NCBI GenBank assembly: GCA_017937865.1
Contig: JAGBCU010000004.1
Coordinates: 1-64,000 of the forward strand
DNA from: Clostridia bacterium
Lineage (GTDB): Bacteria > Bacillota > Clostridia > Oscillospirales > Acutalibacteraceae
Reading direction: 5' to 3'
Length of the DNA stretch: 64,000 nt
Each line of letters starts with the position of its first letter. The stretch's first letter is position 1. Below, in pieces: positions 33,562-43,528 of this stretch. The position numbers were made by a program, and so were the translations under genes. A model generated the notes under the pieces. The model was not told the DNA's origin, did no database searches, and was given only the letters and a program-made list of their open reading frames with translations.

Positions 33562-35016
33562 ATGGATACTTCTATTGTTTCTAAAGCATTGACAGGTTTT
33601 ATAAAATTACGTGGTAGAGCCTCTTTAAAGTCAAAGCCTGCAACAAAGCTAAGCGGTACCTTTGTTGATTTCGCAGAATCCGGCGGTAAGGACACTTATA
33701 CAGTGGGGTTCGGAAAGAAAATAATTTTACCTGACGATATAGAAAAGAAAAAATATTACATTGCGGGTTACGGTGAAAACAATCCTGCTAAAGGAGTAAT
33801 TGACCCTCAATACGCCCATGCAGTTTGGATGGACGATAATTCCGGAAGAGGCGGAGTTTTATTTATTTCTCTTGATATCGTGGGTCTTTTGAATAAGGAC
33901 GTCAATAAAATTCGCGAAATGCTTACCGATTTTAAAAAGGAAACGGGTTGCAGAAGCATTAACGTTTTTTCAACTCATAACCATGCGGGTATCGATACTA
34001 TGGGAATATGGGGACCGTTACCGTTCTCAGGTAAAAACGAAAAGTTTATGAAAGAGCTTTTTGACGCCGTACTTTTCAGTGCTTACGATGCCTATACAAG
34101 CAGAAAAAACGGTAAGCTTTATCTCGGTACAATTGAAGTTCCTGATATGCAAGAGGATATAAGAACACCGATTGTTTATTCAAAAACACTTACCCGTTTT
34201 AAATTTGTTCCCGATGATAACAGCAACGAAATATGGATACTTAATTTTGCATCTCATTCAGAGTCTTTGCAGGGCTGTAACCACCTTGTAAGTGCGGATT
34301 TTCCGTGTTATTTACGTGAAAGAATTAAAAAAACAACAGGCGCAGATGTACTTTACGGTGTAGGTGCCATCGGCGGTATGATTAGTATGGATATCCCTGA
34401 GGAGAATACCTTGAGAAAAGAGTTCAGGCTAATTGAATCTACCCGTGATATAGGATATAAGCTTGCCGATTATGCAATGCAAATCAATAATGATATAAAG
34501 CTTGAGGCGAATATCAATTTTGCAAAAAAAGATTTTTATGCCGACGTTGAAAATCCTGTTTTAACTATCGCTTGTGAAGTAGGTTTGTTGTATGCAGATA
34601 AATTCGCAAGAAAAGAATCGCCAAACTTTTGGTGTTTAAAATCAGAGATTACTTATTTCGAAATAGGTGGTAAGAAAATTCTTCTTTTACCTTGTGAATT
34701 ATTCCCCGAGCTTGCTTTTGGCGGTGCTTTAAGTGCCGAAGAATCGGGTACAGGAAAAGGTGCTGAAATTAATCCGGATTTACTTTGCGATATTGTTGGC
34801 GACAAAGAAATTTTAATTTTTGGACTTGCAAACGATGAGCTTGGGTATGTTTTACCGCCCAATGACTTCGTTTTAAATGAAAAAATGCCGTATCTTGATG
34901 ACGGCAGAGACCACCACAATCGCCGTCATTATGAAGAAACTAATTCTATGGGACCCAATACAGCAAAAGATATTGCTGATACTGTTAAGCAGATTATTAC
35001 AGCAATAAAAGGCTAA
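33562..35016 (+). CDS. Neutral ceramidase N-terminal-domain-like protein, cytosolic
   Basis: The segment STHNHAGIDTMG and, later, NFASHSESLQG match the zinc-His segments of neutral/alkaline ceramidases (known pattern THTHSGPGG and a second His). However, the ceramidase nucleophile motif (GDVSPN) is replaced by GAIGGMIS, no signal peptide is present, and at 484 residues the C-terminal domain is missing. It is thus likely a zinc hydrolase of the same fold with another substrate. ATG 33562 follows GGAG. Last gene of the plus-strand run starting at 29829; a terminator follows. Confidence 0.65.
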   Translation: MDTSIVSKALTGFIKLRGRASLKSKPATKLSGTFVDFAESGGKDTYTVGFGKKIILPDDIEKKKYYIAGYGENNPAKGVIDPQYAHAVWMDDNSGRGGVLFISLDIVGLLNKDVNKIREMLTDFKKETGCRSINVFSTHNHAGIDTMGIWGPLPFSGKNEKFMKELFDAVLFSAYDAYTSRKNGKLYLGTIEVPDMQEDIRTPIVYSKTLTRFKFVPDDNSNEIWILNFASHSESLQGCNHLVSADFPCYLRERIKKTTGADVLYGVGAIGGMISMDIPEENTLRKEFRLIESTRDIGYKLADYAMQINNDIKLEANINFAKKDFYADVENPVLTIACEVGLLYADKFARKESPNFWCLKSEITYFEIGGKKILLLPCELFPELAFGGALSAEESGTGKGAEINPDLLCDIVGDKEILIFGLANDELGYVLPPNDFVLNEKMPYLDDGRDHHNRRHYEETNSMGPNTAKDIADTVKQIITAIKG

Positions 35017-35040
35017 TTTATTATCAGCAAAAAAATAATT

Positions 35041-35077
35041 AAGGTTTACTGTCAAATTAATGACGGTAAACCTTTTA
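35041..35077. terminator. Terminator between the ceramidase-like gene and rnhA
   Basis: AAGGTTTACTGTCA pairs with TGACGGTAAACCTT (one mismatch or wobble) around AATTAA, with T residues following on plus and A/T-rich sequence on the other side. It separates converging genes. Confidence 0.75.
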
Positions 35078-35090
35078 CTTTTGCTAACTA

Positions 35091-35528
35091 TTATTTGTAT
35101 TTTTCACATTCTGCAACCGCTAATTTGTCGCATCTTTCGTTTTCAGGGTGCTCATTATGACCCTTAACCCAATTAAAAGTCACGTTATGAGTATCAAGTA
35201 AGCTGAGCAATTCACCCCATAAATCAGGGTTTAAAGCGGGTTTTTTGTCAGGCTTTCTCCAACCGTTTTCCTTCCATTTATAGACCCAACCCTTTGTTAT
35301 GGAATCGTAAACATACTTTGAATCAGTTGTAATTGTTACGTCGCAAGGAAATTTAAGAGCCTTTAAAGCTTCTATAACACCCGTTAGTTCCATTCTGTTA
35401 TTTGTTGTATCTTTTTCTCCGCCACTTATCTCTTTTTCTGTGCCGTTGTATCTTAAAATTGCGCCCCAACCGCCGGGACCGGGGTTGCCGCTACAGGCTC
35501 CGTCAGTAAATATTTCTACTTTTTTCAT
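35091..35528 (-). CDS. rnhA: Ribonuclease HI
   Basis: Cuts the RNA strand of RNA-DNA hybrids. Type 1 RNase [18 protein letters not shown] with the first catalytic Asp, [13 protein letters not shown] with the Glu, [10 protein letters not shown] with the second Asp, [18 protein letters not shown] with the active-site His and last Asp, and the basic-protrusion segment [14 protein letters not shown] present. 145 residues, standard. ATG follows AAAGGAT. Confidence 0.96.
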   Translation of the reverse strand: MKKVEIFTDGACSGNPGPGGWGAILRYNGTEKEISGGEKDTTNNRMELTGVIEALKALKFPCDVTITTDSKYVYDSITKGWVYKWKENGWRKPDKKPALNPDLWGELLSLLDTHNVTFNWVKGHNEHPENERCDKLAVAECEKYK

Positions 35529-35664
35529 AAAACAAATCCTTTGTGTTAATGTATAATCATTTTATCACAAAGTATTTTTAATTAAAAGAGTTTATTTGCT
35601 TTTATTTAAATAAAAATTTTGTTAAATTTTATAAATCAGGCAATAATCAAATAGAGGTGTTTAA

Positions 35665-37635
35665 ATGCTTGTGTTTGTATTGTCTGTTGATGAGAGGTTC
35701 AGTGAAACAGAAAATTTAGGATATATTTCCTGCAATGATATCAGTATATTTGATAAAAGCTTGTCTTATTATCAGGAGGCTTGTCTTGAATGTGGCGATA
35801 GTTTTAAGAAATTTATTGTCAAAACTACTGATATTTTAACAATTAAAAAACATATTGAAAACTCTGAAGATAAATACTCTGTTTTTTATTATGAGAATTG
35901 TTTTTTTGATTTTTCAGTTACAAATATAGTTGAAAAGCTTAATAAAAATATCGGTTTAGCAGGGGAGCTTTATGAAAATGACAACAAGCTTGTTTTTTCT
36001 TTGATTGATAACGATATAATTAAAAAACGCCTGATAAATGAACACTCTTTTGAAAGTATTATTGATTTGTTGAAAAGCTGCTGTTTGGTGGTCAAACCTT
36101 TATTTTATCATAAGTTTTTGAATACTTATGCTTCTTATAAAAAGCTTCATTTTGATATTTTAAATGGTAAGACAAACGTGTATTTACCTAATATCGCAAA
36201 GGGGATATACACGTACGGTAAGCTACCTAAGGGGGATTACACAATAATTCCTCCTGTTTTTATTTCAGAAAATTCACAAATAGAAAGCGGGGCAATTGTT
36301 GGTCCGAATACTATTGTTTCAAGCAATACTCTTGTTGCCAAAAACAGCAGGGTTAGCAGTTGCGTTTTATGCGAAAATACTTATATTTCAGAAGATTGTG
36401 TTGTTGACAATTCAATATGCGGTAAAAACGCTTCTGTAAAAAGAGGTGCTGCAATTCTTAATAACTGTGTCTTGGGATATGATTCGTTAGTAGGTGACGG
36501 AATGTGTATAGAAAATCATGCAGTAATTTTACCACAAATACAAGCATACAGCTTTATAAACAAAGTTAATAATGATATAAAATTAGATTATGATGAAACA
36601 CGTTTTGATAACCTTGACGTTGTTTCAGCGTGTAAATTAGGTGCTTGTTTTGGGAACGTGTTTAATATCCCGTCTGTTTGCGTTGCATCTGATGATAATA
36701 ATTATTCAAAAACTGTAAAGCTCGCTTTTGTCTCGGGACTGTGCTCAAGCGGTTGTGATTGCTTTGATATCGGCTCGTCATTTTTATCTAAGCTATTCTA
36801 TACAGCTTTATTTTGTCAATTAGACTATTCCTTCTATTTTTCTTTCAGTAACAATAGCGTTTCTCTCGAAATTTTCAATGAGAAGTGCGAAAAATTAAAC
36901 GTTGTTAATCTTTATAACCTTTTGTTTATATATCGAAAGTACAAGCTTGAAAATATGACAGATAAAAAAATAAAAAAAGTCAAGCAAATCAAGGGCTTAA
37001 GTAAGGTTTATATAAGAGATTTAAAGAGCTTAATTTCATCAACAGATGCTTTAAAGAGATACAAGGTTTCCAGTAATAATCCGATAATAGAAAAATTGAT
37101 TAATCAGTTGTTGAAAGCTGATAAACCACCAAATAATTCTGAATTGAAATTTGATTTTTTTATTGGTAATTCCGGCGACAATCTTACTTTAATTACCAAC
37201 AATAAAAGCTTTTTTCACAATGATTTAGTAAATGCTGTTGAGATTTTAAAAATGCAGGAAAAAACCGATTGTTTAATATCAAATCTTTATAAAAAAGATG
37301 CTCTTGTTCTTTTTTTGATGATTGTTTCTTACATTGATGAAAGAGATGAAAATGCGAAAAAATTTATAAATACTCTTGAAAAAACGGCAATATTCGAAAG
37401 GGAGTATAGTTATATAGCCAGCACGGGAAAATTCCTTAATAATTTCTTGTTTAATAGCAAGCTTGAATATAATAACGGCAAGCTCAATATAATAAATAAA
37501 GCAGATAATTTGTCATTAAGTCTGAATCCGAGTACAAAAAAAATCAAGCTTATTACTGGTTTTTCAAATGTTGCAGCATCAGAAGAAATATTTAAAGATT
37601 TAGATGCAATAATCAATGATATTAATAAAATGTAA
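35665..37635 (+). CDS. Degenerate fusion: nucleotidyltransferase-like, hexapeptide beta-helix, phosphohexomutase-like
   Basis: The layout matches sugar-nucleotide synthase/phosphomannomutase fusions. Residues 1-165 take the place of a nucleotidyltransferase but lack the GGxGTRL loop. About 190-300 is a left-handed beta-helix with hexapeptide turns (IPPVFISENSQIESGAIVGP, then VGDGMCIENHAVI). About 310-650 follows phosphomannomutase order (ACKLGACFG, then a short parallel strand set), but the phosphoserine loop that should read like TASHNP is FSFSNNS, and later substrate loops are hard to find. Both enzyme parts look dead, yet the frame is intact over 656 codons. ATG 35665 follows GAGGTG. It stands between divergent rnhA and the RNase J operon. 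It may act as a scaffold or sugar-nucleotide sensor; function unknown. Confidence 0.6.
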   Translation: MLVFVLSVDERFSETENLGYISCNDISIFDKSLSYYQEACLECGDSFKKFIVKTTDILTIKKHIENSEDKYSVFYYENCFFDFSVTNIVEKLNKNIGLAGELYENDNKLVFSLIDNDIIKKRLINEHSFESIIDLLKSCCLVVKPLFYHKFLNTYASYKKLHFDILNGKTNVYLPNIAKGIYTYGKLPKGDYTIIPPVFISENSQIESGAIVGPNTIVSSNTLVAKNSRVSSCVLCENTYISEDCVVDNSICGKNASVKRGAAILNNCVLGYDSLVGDGMCIENHAVILPQIQAYSFINKVNNDIKLDYDETRFDNLDVVSACKLGACFGNVFNIPSVCVASDDNNYSKTVKLAFVSGLCSSGCDCFDIGSSFLSKLFYTALFCQLDYSFYFSFSNNSVSLEIFNEKCEKLNVVNLYNLLFIYRKYKLENMTDKKIKKVKQIKGLSKVYIRDLKSLISSTDALKRYKVSSNNPIIEKLINQLLKADKPPNNSELKFDFFIGNSGDNLTLITNNKSFFHNDLVNAVEILKMQEKTDCLISNLYKKDALVLFLMIVSYIDERDENAKKFINTLEKTAIFEREYSYIASTGKFLNNFLFNSKLEYNNGKLNIINKADNLSLSLNPSTKKIKLITGFSNVAASEEIFKDLDAIINDINKM

Positions 37636-37651
37636 AAAGGTGGTAATTCCC

Positions 37652-37680
37652 TTGACAATATTTATTAATAATAGTAAAAT
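37652..37680 (+). promoter_or_regulatory. Sigma-A promoter of the RNase J operon
   Basis: TTGACA (37652-37657), 17 bases, TAAAAT (37675-37680); predicted start near 37687. Confidence 0.65.
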
Positions 37681-37703
37681 ATTAATCTAAAATAGGACAT
37701 TAT

Positions 37704-37724
37704 ACCGTTTGTAGAGCAAACGGT
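37704..37724 (+). other. Leader hairpin of the RNase J mRNA
   Basis: ACCGTTTG and CAAACGGT form a perfect 8-bp stem with loop TAGAG, about 17 bases after the predicted start. No T run follows, so it is not a terminator; it may protect or tune the mRNA of this nuclease gene. Confidence 0.45.
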
Positions 37725-37759
37725 TCTACATATAAAAAAACTCGTTTTAGGAGTAAATT

Positions 37760-39693
37760 ATGGCAAAGAAAATAAGAAAAAAACTTCACAGGTTACTGAT
37801 AATACTAACATTCAGAAAAAGAACACAAAAGCTTCCAAAAAAACTGACAAAATTAATAATAAAACAAATCAGAAGCCTGTAACAAAATCTAAGCAAAAAA
37901 TAAACAACAAAAACAGCTCGCAATCCACAAAAAAAGCTAATAAGAAAGCTGCTGATTCCAAAGCTGTTAAAAGTGAAAATACAGCAAAGCAAACGAAAAA
38001 GCACGGTAAATATTCAAAGATTATCCCGCCACAGAGAATGGAGCCTATTAAAATATCCTTCCTTGGCGGTATAAACGAAGTGGGTAAAAATATGACCTGC
38101 TACGAATACTCAAAATCAATGCTTATCGTTGATTGTGGTCTTGCTTTCCCTGAGTCGGATCAGCTTGGTGTCGATTTTGTTATTCCTGATTTTACTTTTG
38201 TTGAAAGAAATCAGGATAGGCTCAAGGGTATTGTTATTACTCACGGTCATGAGGATCATATAGGAGCTCTTTGTTATCTTTTAAAGAAAGTTAAAATTCC
38301 TGTATACGCAACTCTTCTTACCGCAGGTCTTATTCGCGGTAAATTAAGCGAACACAAGCTTGACTACGAGGTTGATATTCATATCGTTAAAGCCGGAGAT
38401 ACCGTTTCGATTGGGGATTTTGACGTTGAGTTTATTCACGTTAATCACTCTATTCCCGGTGCTGTTGCATTAGCAATTAAGTGTGATTCCGGTACAATAG
38501 TTCAAACGGGTGACTTTAAGATTGATACAAGTCCCATTGACGGTGCAATTATAGATTTGTCACGTTTTGCTGAATTAGGCAATGAAGGTGTTATGTGTCT
38601 TCTTTCTGACTCTACTAATGCCGAACAGCCCGGCTTCAGCCAAAGTGAAAGTAAGGTTGGCGAAACCTTTAAAAACCTTTTTAACCAAGCAGGAGACAGA
38701 CGGATTATTATCGCAACCTTTGCTTCAAATATCCATAGAGTACAGCAAATAATCGATATTGCAGCTAATACGGGCAGAAAGGTTGCCCTTTCCGGCAGAA
38801 GCCTTGAAAACGTTGTTGCTATTGCTTCAGAGCTTGGCTACGTAAATATCCCGGACGGAACTTTAATAAGCATTGACGAAATTAAGAAATATTCTGATGA
38901 CAGGCTTGTTATAATTACAACCGGTAGTCAGGGTGAGCCTATGTCGGCTCTTTCGAGAATGGCTTCCGGCGGTCACAGAAAGGTTTCAGTAGGCTACAAT
39001 GATTGTGTTATTATTTCTGCAAGACCGATTCCGGGTAATGAAAAAACTGTTTACAGAGTAATTAATGACCTTTTAAAATTAGGTGCAAATGTTATTTACG
39101 AAAAAATGTATGATGTTCATGTTTCGGGTCATGCTTGTCAGGAAGAGCTTAAATTAATGCTTTCTCTCGTTAAGCCTAAATACTTTATTCCCGTTCACGG
39201 TGAACAAAAGCATTTACGTTATCACGCTAAGCTTGCTGAAAGCGTTGGTATTGATAAAAATAATATTCTTATCGCCGATAACGGATATGAAATTTCAGTC
39301 AGTGACAGAAACATTTCTGTTTCCGGAACTGTTGCAAGCGGTAAGGTTTATGTTGACGGTTACGGTGTTGGTGATGTCGGAGCCCGAGTTATGAAAGAGC
39401 GTCTTCATTTAGGTCAAGACGGTATTATTATCGTTGCTGCTACTATTGACGGTGCTTCAGGTGAGCTTTTAAGTGGTCCCGAGGTTGTTTCAAAAGGCTT
39501 TGTTTACGTAAAAGAAGCCGAATTTTTAATGAATGAAGCGGTAAGGATTTCAATGAAGGTTATTGATAGCTTTCCGCCTTATAGCTTTGATATAAATGCA
39601 ATGAACGTTAAAATCAGAGATGAGGTTTCGCGTTTGATGTATGAAAAAACAAAACGTAGCCCAATGATTTTACCGATTCTTTTGGAAGTATAA
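37760..39693 (+). CDS. rnj: Ribonuclease J with Lys-rich N-terminal extension; start and body are in different frames (-1)
   Basis: MBL/beta-CASP nuclease for mRNA decay and rRNA maturation. Core from 38038: LGGINEVGKNMTCYEY, HGHEDHIG metal site, SDSTNAEQPG, beta-CASP motifs and HVSGHA, ending in PMILPILLEV. Upstream of 38038 the same frame stays open for about 98 codons and encodes a Lys/Asn/Ser-rich tail like other clostridial RNase J proteins, but it has no ATG, GTG or TTG in this extension. The only start with a good ribosome site (TTAGGAG, ATG 37760) is one frame off and would stop at 37880 after 40 codons. The frames join at A7 (37777-37783), a canonical A-AAA-AAA heptamer in the ATG frame. 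One extra A or a -1 slip gives a 644-residue protein. Internal start 38038 has no ribosome site. Confidence 0.85.
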
Positions 39694-39715
39694 TTTTTTG
39701 TAAAGGAGGAGTATG

Positions 39716-41677
39716 ATGAAAGCACTTGCTCTTTTTTACCAAAATCCTGCAGGCTTCTTTGCAGCTGTTTTGTTGCTTGTTTTTTCGGTACTTGGGTTTA
39801 TATTCAATACTGAAATGGGCATAGTCTTTTTAAGTGCATTTCTGTTGATTCTTCTTATCGATGTGCTTTACGCTGTACTTTCTTTAAAAGCAACGAGAAA
39901 ATATGTTTCTCAGGTTAATAAATCGCTTTCCGGCAAAAAGGTGTCTGCTGTTGATACTTTTCCTTTACCATGCGTAATTTGTGATAATCACGGTAATCTT
40001 GTTTGGTATAATGCAAAATTTTCAGAGGATATAATACCAAGTGGCAGCAAAACCTTGAGAATCAATGATTTTATTCCCGATTACAAGTATTCAAAATATT
40101 CAGAGGAGTCTTTTACTTCCGCCGAATTCGAGAATAAAAAATATTCAGTATTTATCACGAAGATTAAAAGTGTGTCAAACCCTATGCTTTGCTTTTATTT
40201 CTTTGATGATACATACTACAAAGAAACAGAAGATGAATATAAATTATCAAGACCATTCGTAATGCATATTCTCGTTGATAACATCGAACAGCTTTCCCGT
40301 CAGTTGACTGACAGTAAATTTGCTCTTGTAACAAGCGGAATTGAAGCAAAAATTGAGAAATGGTTAAAGAATGAAAACGTTATAACTAAAATAACCGGTA
40401 ACGGTAGCTTTTTAGTTATCGGTGAAAAGCGTTGTCTTGATAAGCTTTGTGAGGACAAGTTCTCGGTTTTAAATGACATCAGAAGCTATAAGCAGGGTGC
40501 AACCGCAATAAATGCTACGCTTTCTATCGGTGTAGGTACGGGTGAGAATTTCAAAGACTGCGAAATATGGGCAAGAAAAGCTCTTGATATGTCGTTGGGC
40601 AGAGGCGGTGACCAAGCCGCAGTTTACACTGAAAACGGTTATATGTATTTCGGTGGTGTTTCAAATAGAGCGAATGATAATTCCCGTGTTTCGCCAAGGC
40701 AAACGGCAGCCAATATCGCTACTCTTATAAAGAAATTCGACAAGGTTTTAATTGTTGGTCATAAATATTCTGATTATGATGCTATCGGCTCAGCAATGGG
40801 CTTACAGTTTTTCTCCGAAGCCAATGGAATTCCTGCTTTTGTTGTTTGTGATGAATCAAAGACCTTGGCAGGCGGTTTGGTTTCTTTTGCACGAAATGAG
40901 GGCTTTGAAGAATTCACCGATATTAATACAGCTATTGAAATGTGTGATGATAAAACTCTTTTATTTGTTGTTGATGCTCACCGCAAGCCCTTACTCGAAT
41001 GCCCGGAGCTTTACGATAAAGCAGGGGCAAAGATTGTTGTAGACCACCATAGAAGAGCTGATGATTATATAGATGATTCTGATTTGTTTTATCATTCACC
41101 ATCATCATCTTCTGCTTGTGAAATGGTTGCTGAGCTTATTGAGTATTCAACCTTACAGGAGAAGGTTCCCTCAGTAATATCAACCGCTTTGTTATCAGGT
41201 ATCGTTCTTGATACAAAGGACTATGTTTTAAGAACATCTCAGCGTACCTTCTCGGCTGCAGCGTTCTTACGAGAGAATAATGCTGACACAATTGCTGTTA
41301 AAAAATTATTTGCAACCAATTCTGAAATGATTGCTCTTAAAAATGAAATAATCAGCTCTGCAGTCACATTAGGTGATTGCGTTATCTCTAAAACTGATAA
41401 AAGCGATGCTAATCTCAGGATTGTAACAGCAAAGGCAGCTGACGAAATGCTTAATATAAGCGGTGTAAAAGCTTCGTTTGTTCTTTCTTACATCGGTAAG
41501 GATGTTGTTCAGATTTCCGCAAGATCATTAGGCGAAGAAAACGTTCAGCTTATAATGGAGTTGATTGGTGGTGGCGGTCACAGCACGATGGCTGCAACTC
41601 AGTTAAATGATATTGATTTAGATGGTGCTTATAAGAAATTAATAAGCGCTATTGAAAAATACTACTCTTCAAAATAA
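39716..41677 (+). CDS. gdpP: Cyclic-di-AMP phosphodiesterase GdpP
   Basis: Membrane enzyme that hydrolyses c-di-AMP. Two N-terminal membrane segments (about 10-55), a PAS-like domain (about 80-165), a degenerate GGDEF domain (about 170-300, without the GGDEF loop), then a DHH domain with VGHKYSDYDAIGSAMG, VVDAHR and DHHRRADD, and a DHHA1 end with GGGGHSTMAA. This is the full GdpP order; length 653 is standard. ATG 39716 (or 39713) follows AAAGGAGGAG. The next genes are rplI and dnaB, the usual clostridial order. Confidence 0.95.
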   Translation: MKALALFYQNPAGFFAAVLLLVFSVLGFIFNTEMGIVFLSAFLLILLIDVLYAVLSLKATRKYVSQVNKSLSGKKVSAVDTFPLPCVICDNHGNLVWYNAKFSEDIIPSGSKTLRINDFIPDYKYSKYSEESFTSAEFENKKYSVFITKIKSVSNPMLCFYFFDDTYYKETEDEYKLSRPFVMHILVDNIEQLSRQLTDSKFALVTSGIEAKIEKWLKNENVITKITGNGSFLVIGEKRCLDKLCEDKFSVLNDIRSYKQGATAINATLSIGVGTGENFKDCEIWARKALDMSLGRGGDQAAVYTENGYMYFGGVSNRANDNSRVSPRQTAANIATLIKKFDKVLIVGHKYSDYDAIGSAMGLQFFSEANGIPAFVVCDESKTLAGGLVSFARNEGFEEFTDINTAIEMCDDKTLLFVVDAHRKPLLECPELYDKAGAKIVVDHHRRADDYIDDSDLFYHSPSSSSACEMVAELIEYSTLQEKVPSVISTALLSGIVLDTKDYVLRTSQRTFSAAAFLRENNADTIAVKKLFATNSEMIALKNEIISSAVTLGDCVISKTDKSDANLRIVTAKAADEMLNISGVKASFVLSYIGKDVVQISARSLGEENVQLIMELIGGGGHSTMAATQLNDIDLDGAYKKLISAIEKYYSSK

Positions 41678-41695
41678 ATTTCCGGAGGTATACAA

Positions 41696-42139
41696 ATGGA
41701 AGTAATTTTAAAAGCCGACGTTAAAGGTCTCGGCAAAAAAACTGAAAAAGTAACCGTATCTGACGGTTATGCAAGAAACTTTTTGTTTCCTCGCGGTCTT
41801 GCCGCAGAAGCAAATGCACAGTTAATTTCAGAAATGAAAAATAAACAGTCATCCGAACAGTTCAGAGCCGCTGAGGAATTAAAGGCTGCTCAGGAAAACG
41901 GAGAAAAAATTAAGGGTAAAACAATTGTAATGAAGGCAAAGGGCGGTACTAACGGCAGGCTTTTCGGCTCTGTTACCGCAAAAGAAATTGCAACTCTTGT
42001 TTCAAAGCAGTTTGCAATCTCTGTTGATAAAAGAAAAATTACAGTTGATGATATAAAAGCCTTCGGCACTTATAATGCTGAGGTAAAGCTTCATCCCAAG
42101 GTTACTGTTCCTTTTAAGGTTCAGGTAGTTGAAGAGTAA
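41696..42139 (+). CDS. rplI: Ribosomal protein L9
   Basis: Large-subunit protein binding 23S rRNA near the L1 stalk. Seen: the start [31 protein letters not shown] (the L9 signature region), a long connecting helix about 40-75, and the C-terminal domain with GRLFGSVT. 147 residues. ATG follows CGGAGGT, 18 bases after gdpP. Confidence 0.97.
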   Translation: MEVILKADVKGLGKKTEKVTVSDGYARNFLFPRGLAAEANAQLISEMKNKQSSEQFRAAEELKAAQENGEKIKGKTIVMKAKGGTNGRLFGSVTAKEIATLVSKQFAISVDKRKITVDDIKAFGTYNAEVKLHPKVTVPFKVQVVEE

Positions 42140-42163
42140 TTCTTAATTAAAGGGTTTTTAATT

Positions 42164-43528
42164 ATGGCTAAAAATGAAAATCTGTCTTTAGACAGTATTA
42201 CAATGCCTTACAGCCTTGAAACCGAACAAGCTGTAATAGGCTCAATTCTGATTAATCCCGAGTGCGTTACCGTTGTGCTTTCGCAGGTTAAGCCGGATTA
42301 TTTTTATATTCCTCAGCACCGTGAAATTATGGAAGCGGTAATGATTCTTGATACTTTAGGCTCAAGAATTGATGCTCTTACTATTCTTGATAAATTAAAT
42401 AGCTCAGGAAATTCCGATGCAGAAGCTAATAAGAATTATCTTTTCCAGATTGCTCAGTCCGTTCCTTCAGCCGCAAACGTTGAAAACTACTGTAAAATCG
42501 TTAGAGAAAAGTATTTCTTACGTTCTCTTATTACGATTTCTCGTGAAACTATAGATTCTGCTACCGAGGGAGGTGCAGATGCAGATAAGCTTCTCGATTC
42601 TGCAGAGCAAAAGATTTATGACATAAGAAAGGGTAAATCAACAGGCTCTTTACAGCGTCTTATTGACGTTATTTCTGCTGAGGTTTATCCTAATCTCGTT
42701 CAGATATCTTCTGAAAATGCTGAGGAATTCAAAGGTATTCCTACAGGATTTTCAAAGCTTGATGAAATTACATCGGGTCTTAACCGTTCTGACTTGATTC
42801 TTATTGGTGCCCGTCCTGCTATGGGTAAAACAAGCTTCGCTTTAAATATCGGCAGGAATGTTGGTATGACGGGAAAAAAGGTTGTTTTCTTCTCTCTTGA
42901 GATGTCAAACGAACAGCTTGCAGCCCGTGTGCTTTCAACTGAAGCACGTGTTGAAAGTAATAAATTACGTTCAGGCGAAATTTCACCTGACGAGTGGATG
43001 CGACTTGCAGAAGCAACCGATAGATTAACGAAGTGTAATTTATATTTTGATGATACATCAACCATTACTGTTCCCGAAATTAAGTCGAAAATAAAGAGAG
43101 CAAAAGATGTTGATTGTATTATTATCGACTATCTCGGTCTTATGGAATCTGCAAAAAAGAAAGAGAATAGGGTGCAGGAGGTTACTGAAATTACTCGTAG
43201 CCTTAAAATGCTCGCTAAAGATTTAAAGATTCCCGTTGTTGTTTGCTGTCAGTTGTCCCGTGGACCGGAAAAGAACGGTAAATCTTCAAACAGGCCTATG
43301 CTTTCTGACCTTCGTGACTCAGGTTCAATTGAGCAGGACGCTGATATTGTTATGATGCTTTACCGTGAGGGTTACTATAAAGGCAGTGCCCAAAATCCTG
43401 ATGAAATTGACTTGACTCAGGCAGACGTTGACGTTGCTAAAAACAGACACGGTCCGACTGAAAGGATTAAGCTCCATTGGGATGCTCAATATACACTTTT
43501 CTCGACCTTGGAGTATAGAGATGAGTAA
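42164..43528 (+). CDS. dnaB: Replicative DNA helicase
   Basis: Hexameric helicase at the replication fork. N-terminal domain from PYSLETEQAVIGSIL; RecA-like C-terminal domain with Walker A GARPAMGKTSFA, FFSLEMSNEQL, Walker B CIIIDYLGLM and SDLRDSGSIEQDAD. 454 residues, normal. Called dnaC in Bacillus. Its end overlaps the tilS start by 8 bases, so tilS is coupled to it. Confidence 0.97.
   Translation: MAKNENLSLDSITMPYSLETEQAVIGSILINPECVTVVLSQVKPDYFYIPQHREIMEAVMILDTLGSRIDALTILDKLNSSGNSDAEANKNYLFQIAQSVPSAANVENYCKIVREKYFLRSLITISRETIDSATEGGADADKLLDSAEQKIYDIRKGKSTGSLQRLIDVISAEVYPNLVQISSENAEEFKGIPTGFSKLDEITSGLNRSDLILIGARPAMGKTSFALNIGRNVGMTGKKVVFFSLEMSNEQLAARVLSTEARVESNKLRSGEISPDEWMRLAEATDRLTKCNLYFDDTSTITVPEIKSKIKRAKDVDCIIIDYLGLMESAKKKENRVQEVTEITRSLKMLAKDLKIPVVVCCQLSRGPEKNGKSSNRPMLSDLRDSGSIEQDADIVMMLYREGYYKGSAQNPDEIDLTQADVDVAKNRHGPTERIKLHWDAQYTLFSTLEYRDE

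Noticed and set aside
37786-38004. Minus-strand frame opposite the Lys-rich RNase J extension
   Set aside because: Product is Phe/Leu/Cys-rich because it mirrors A-rich Lys codons; no ribosome site.
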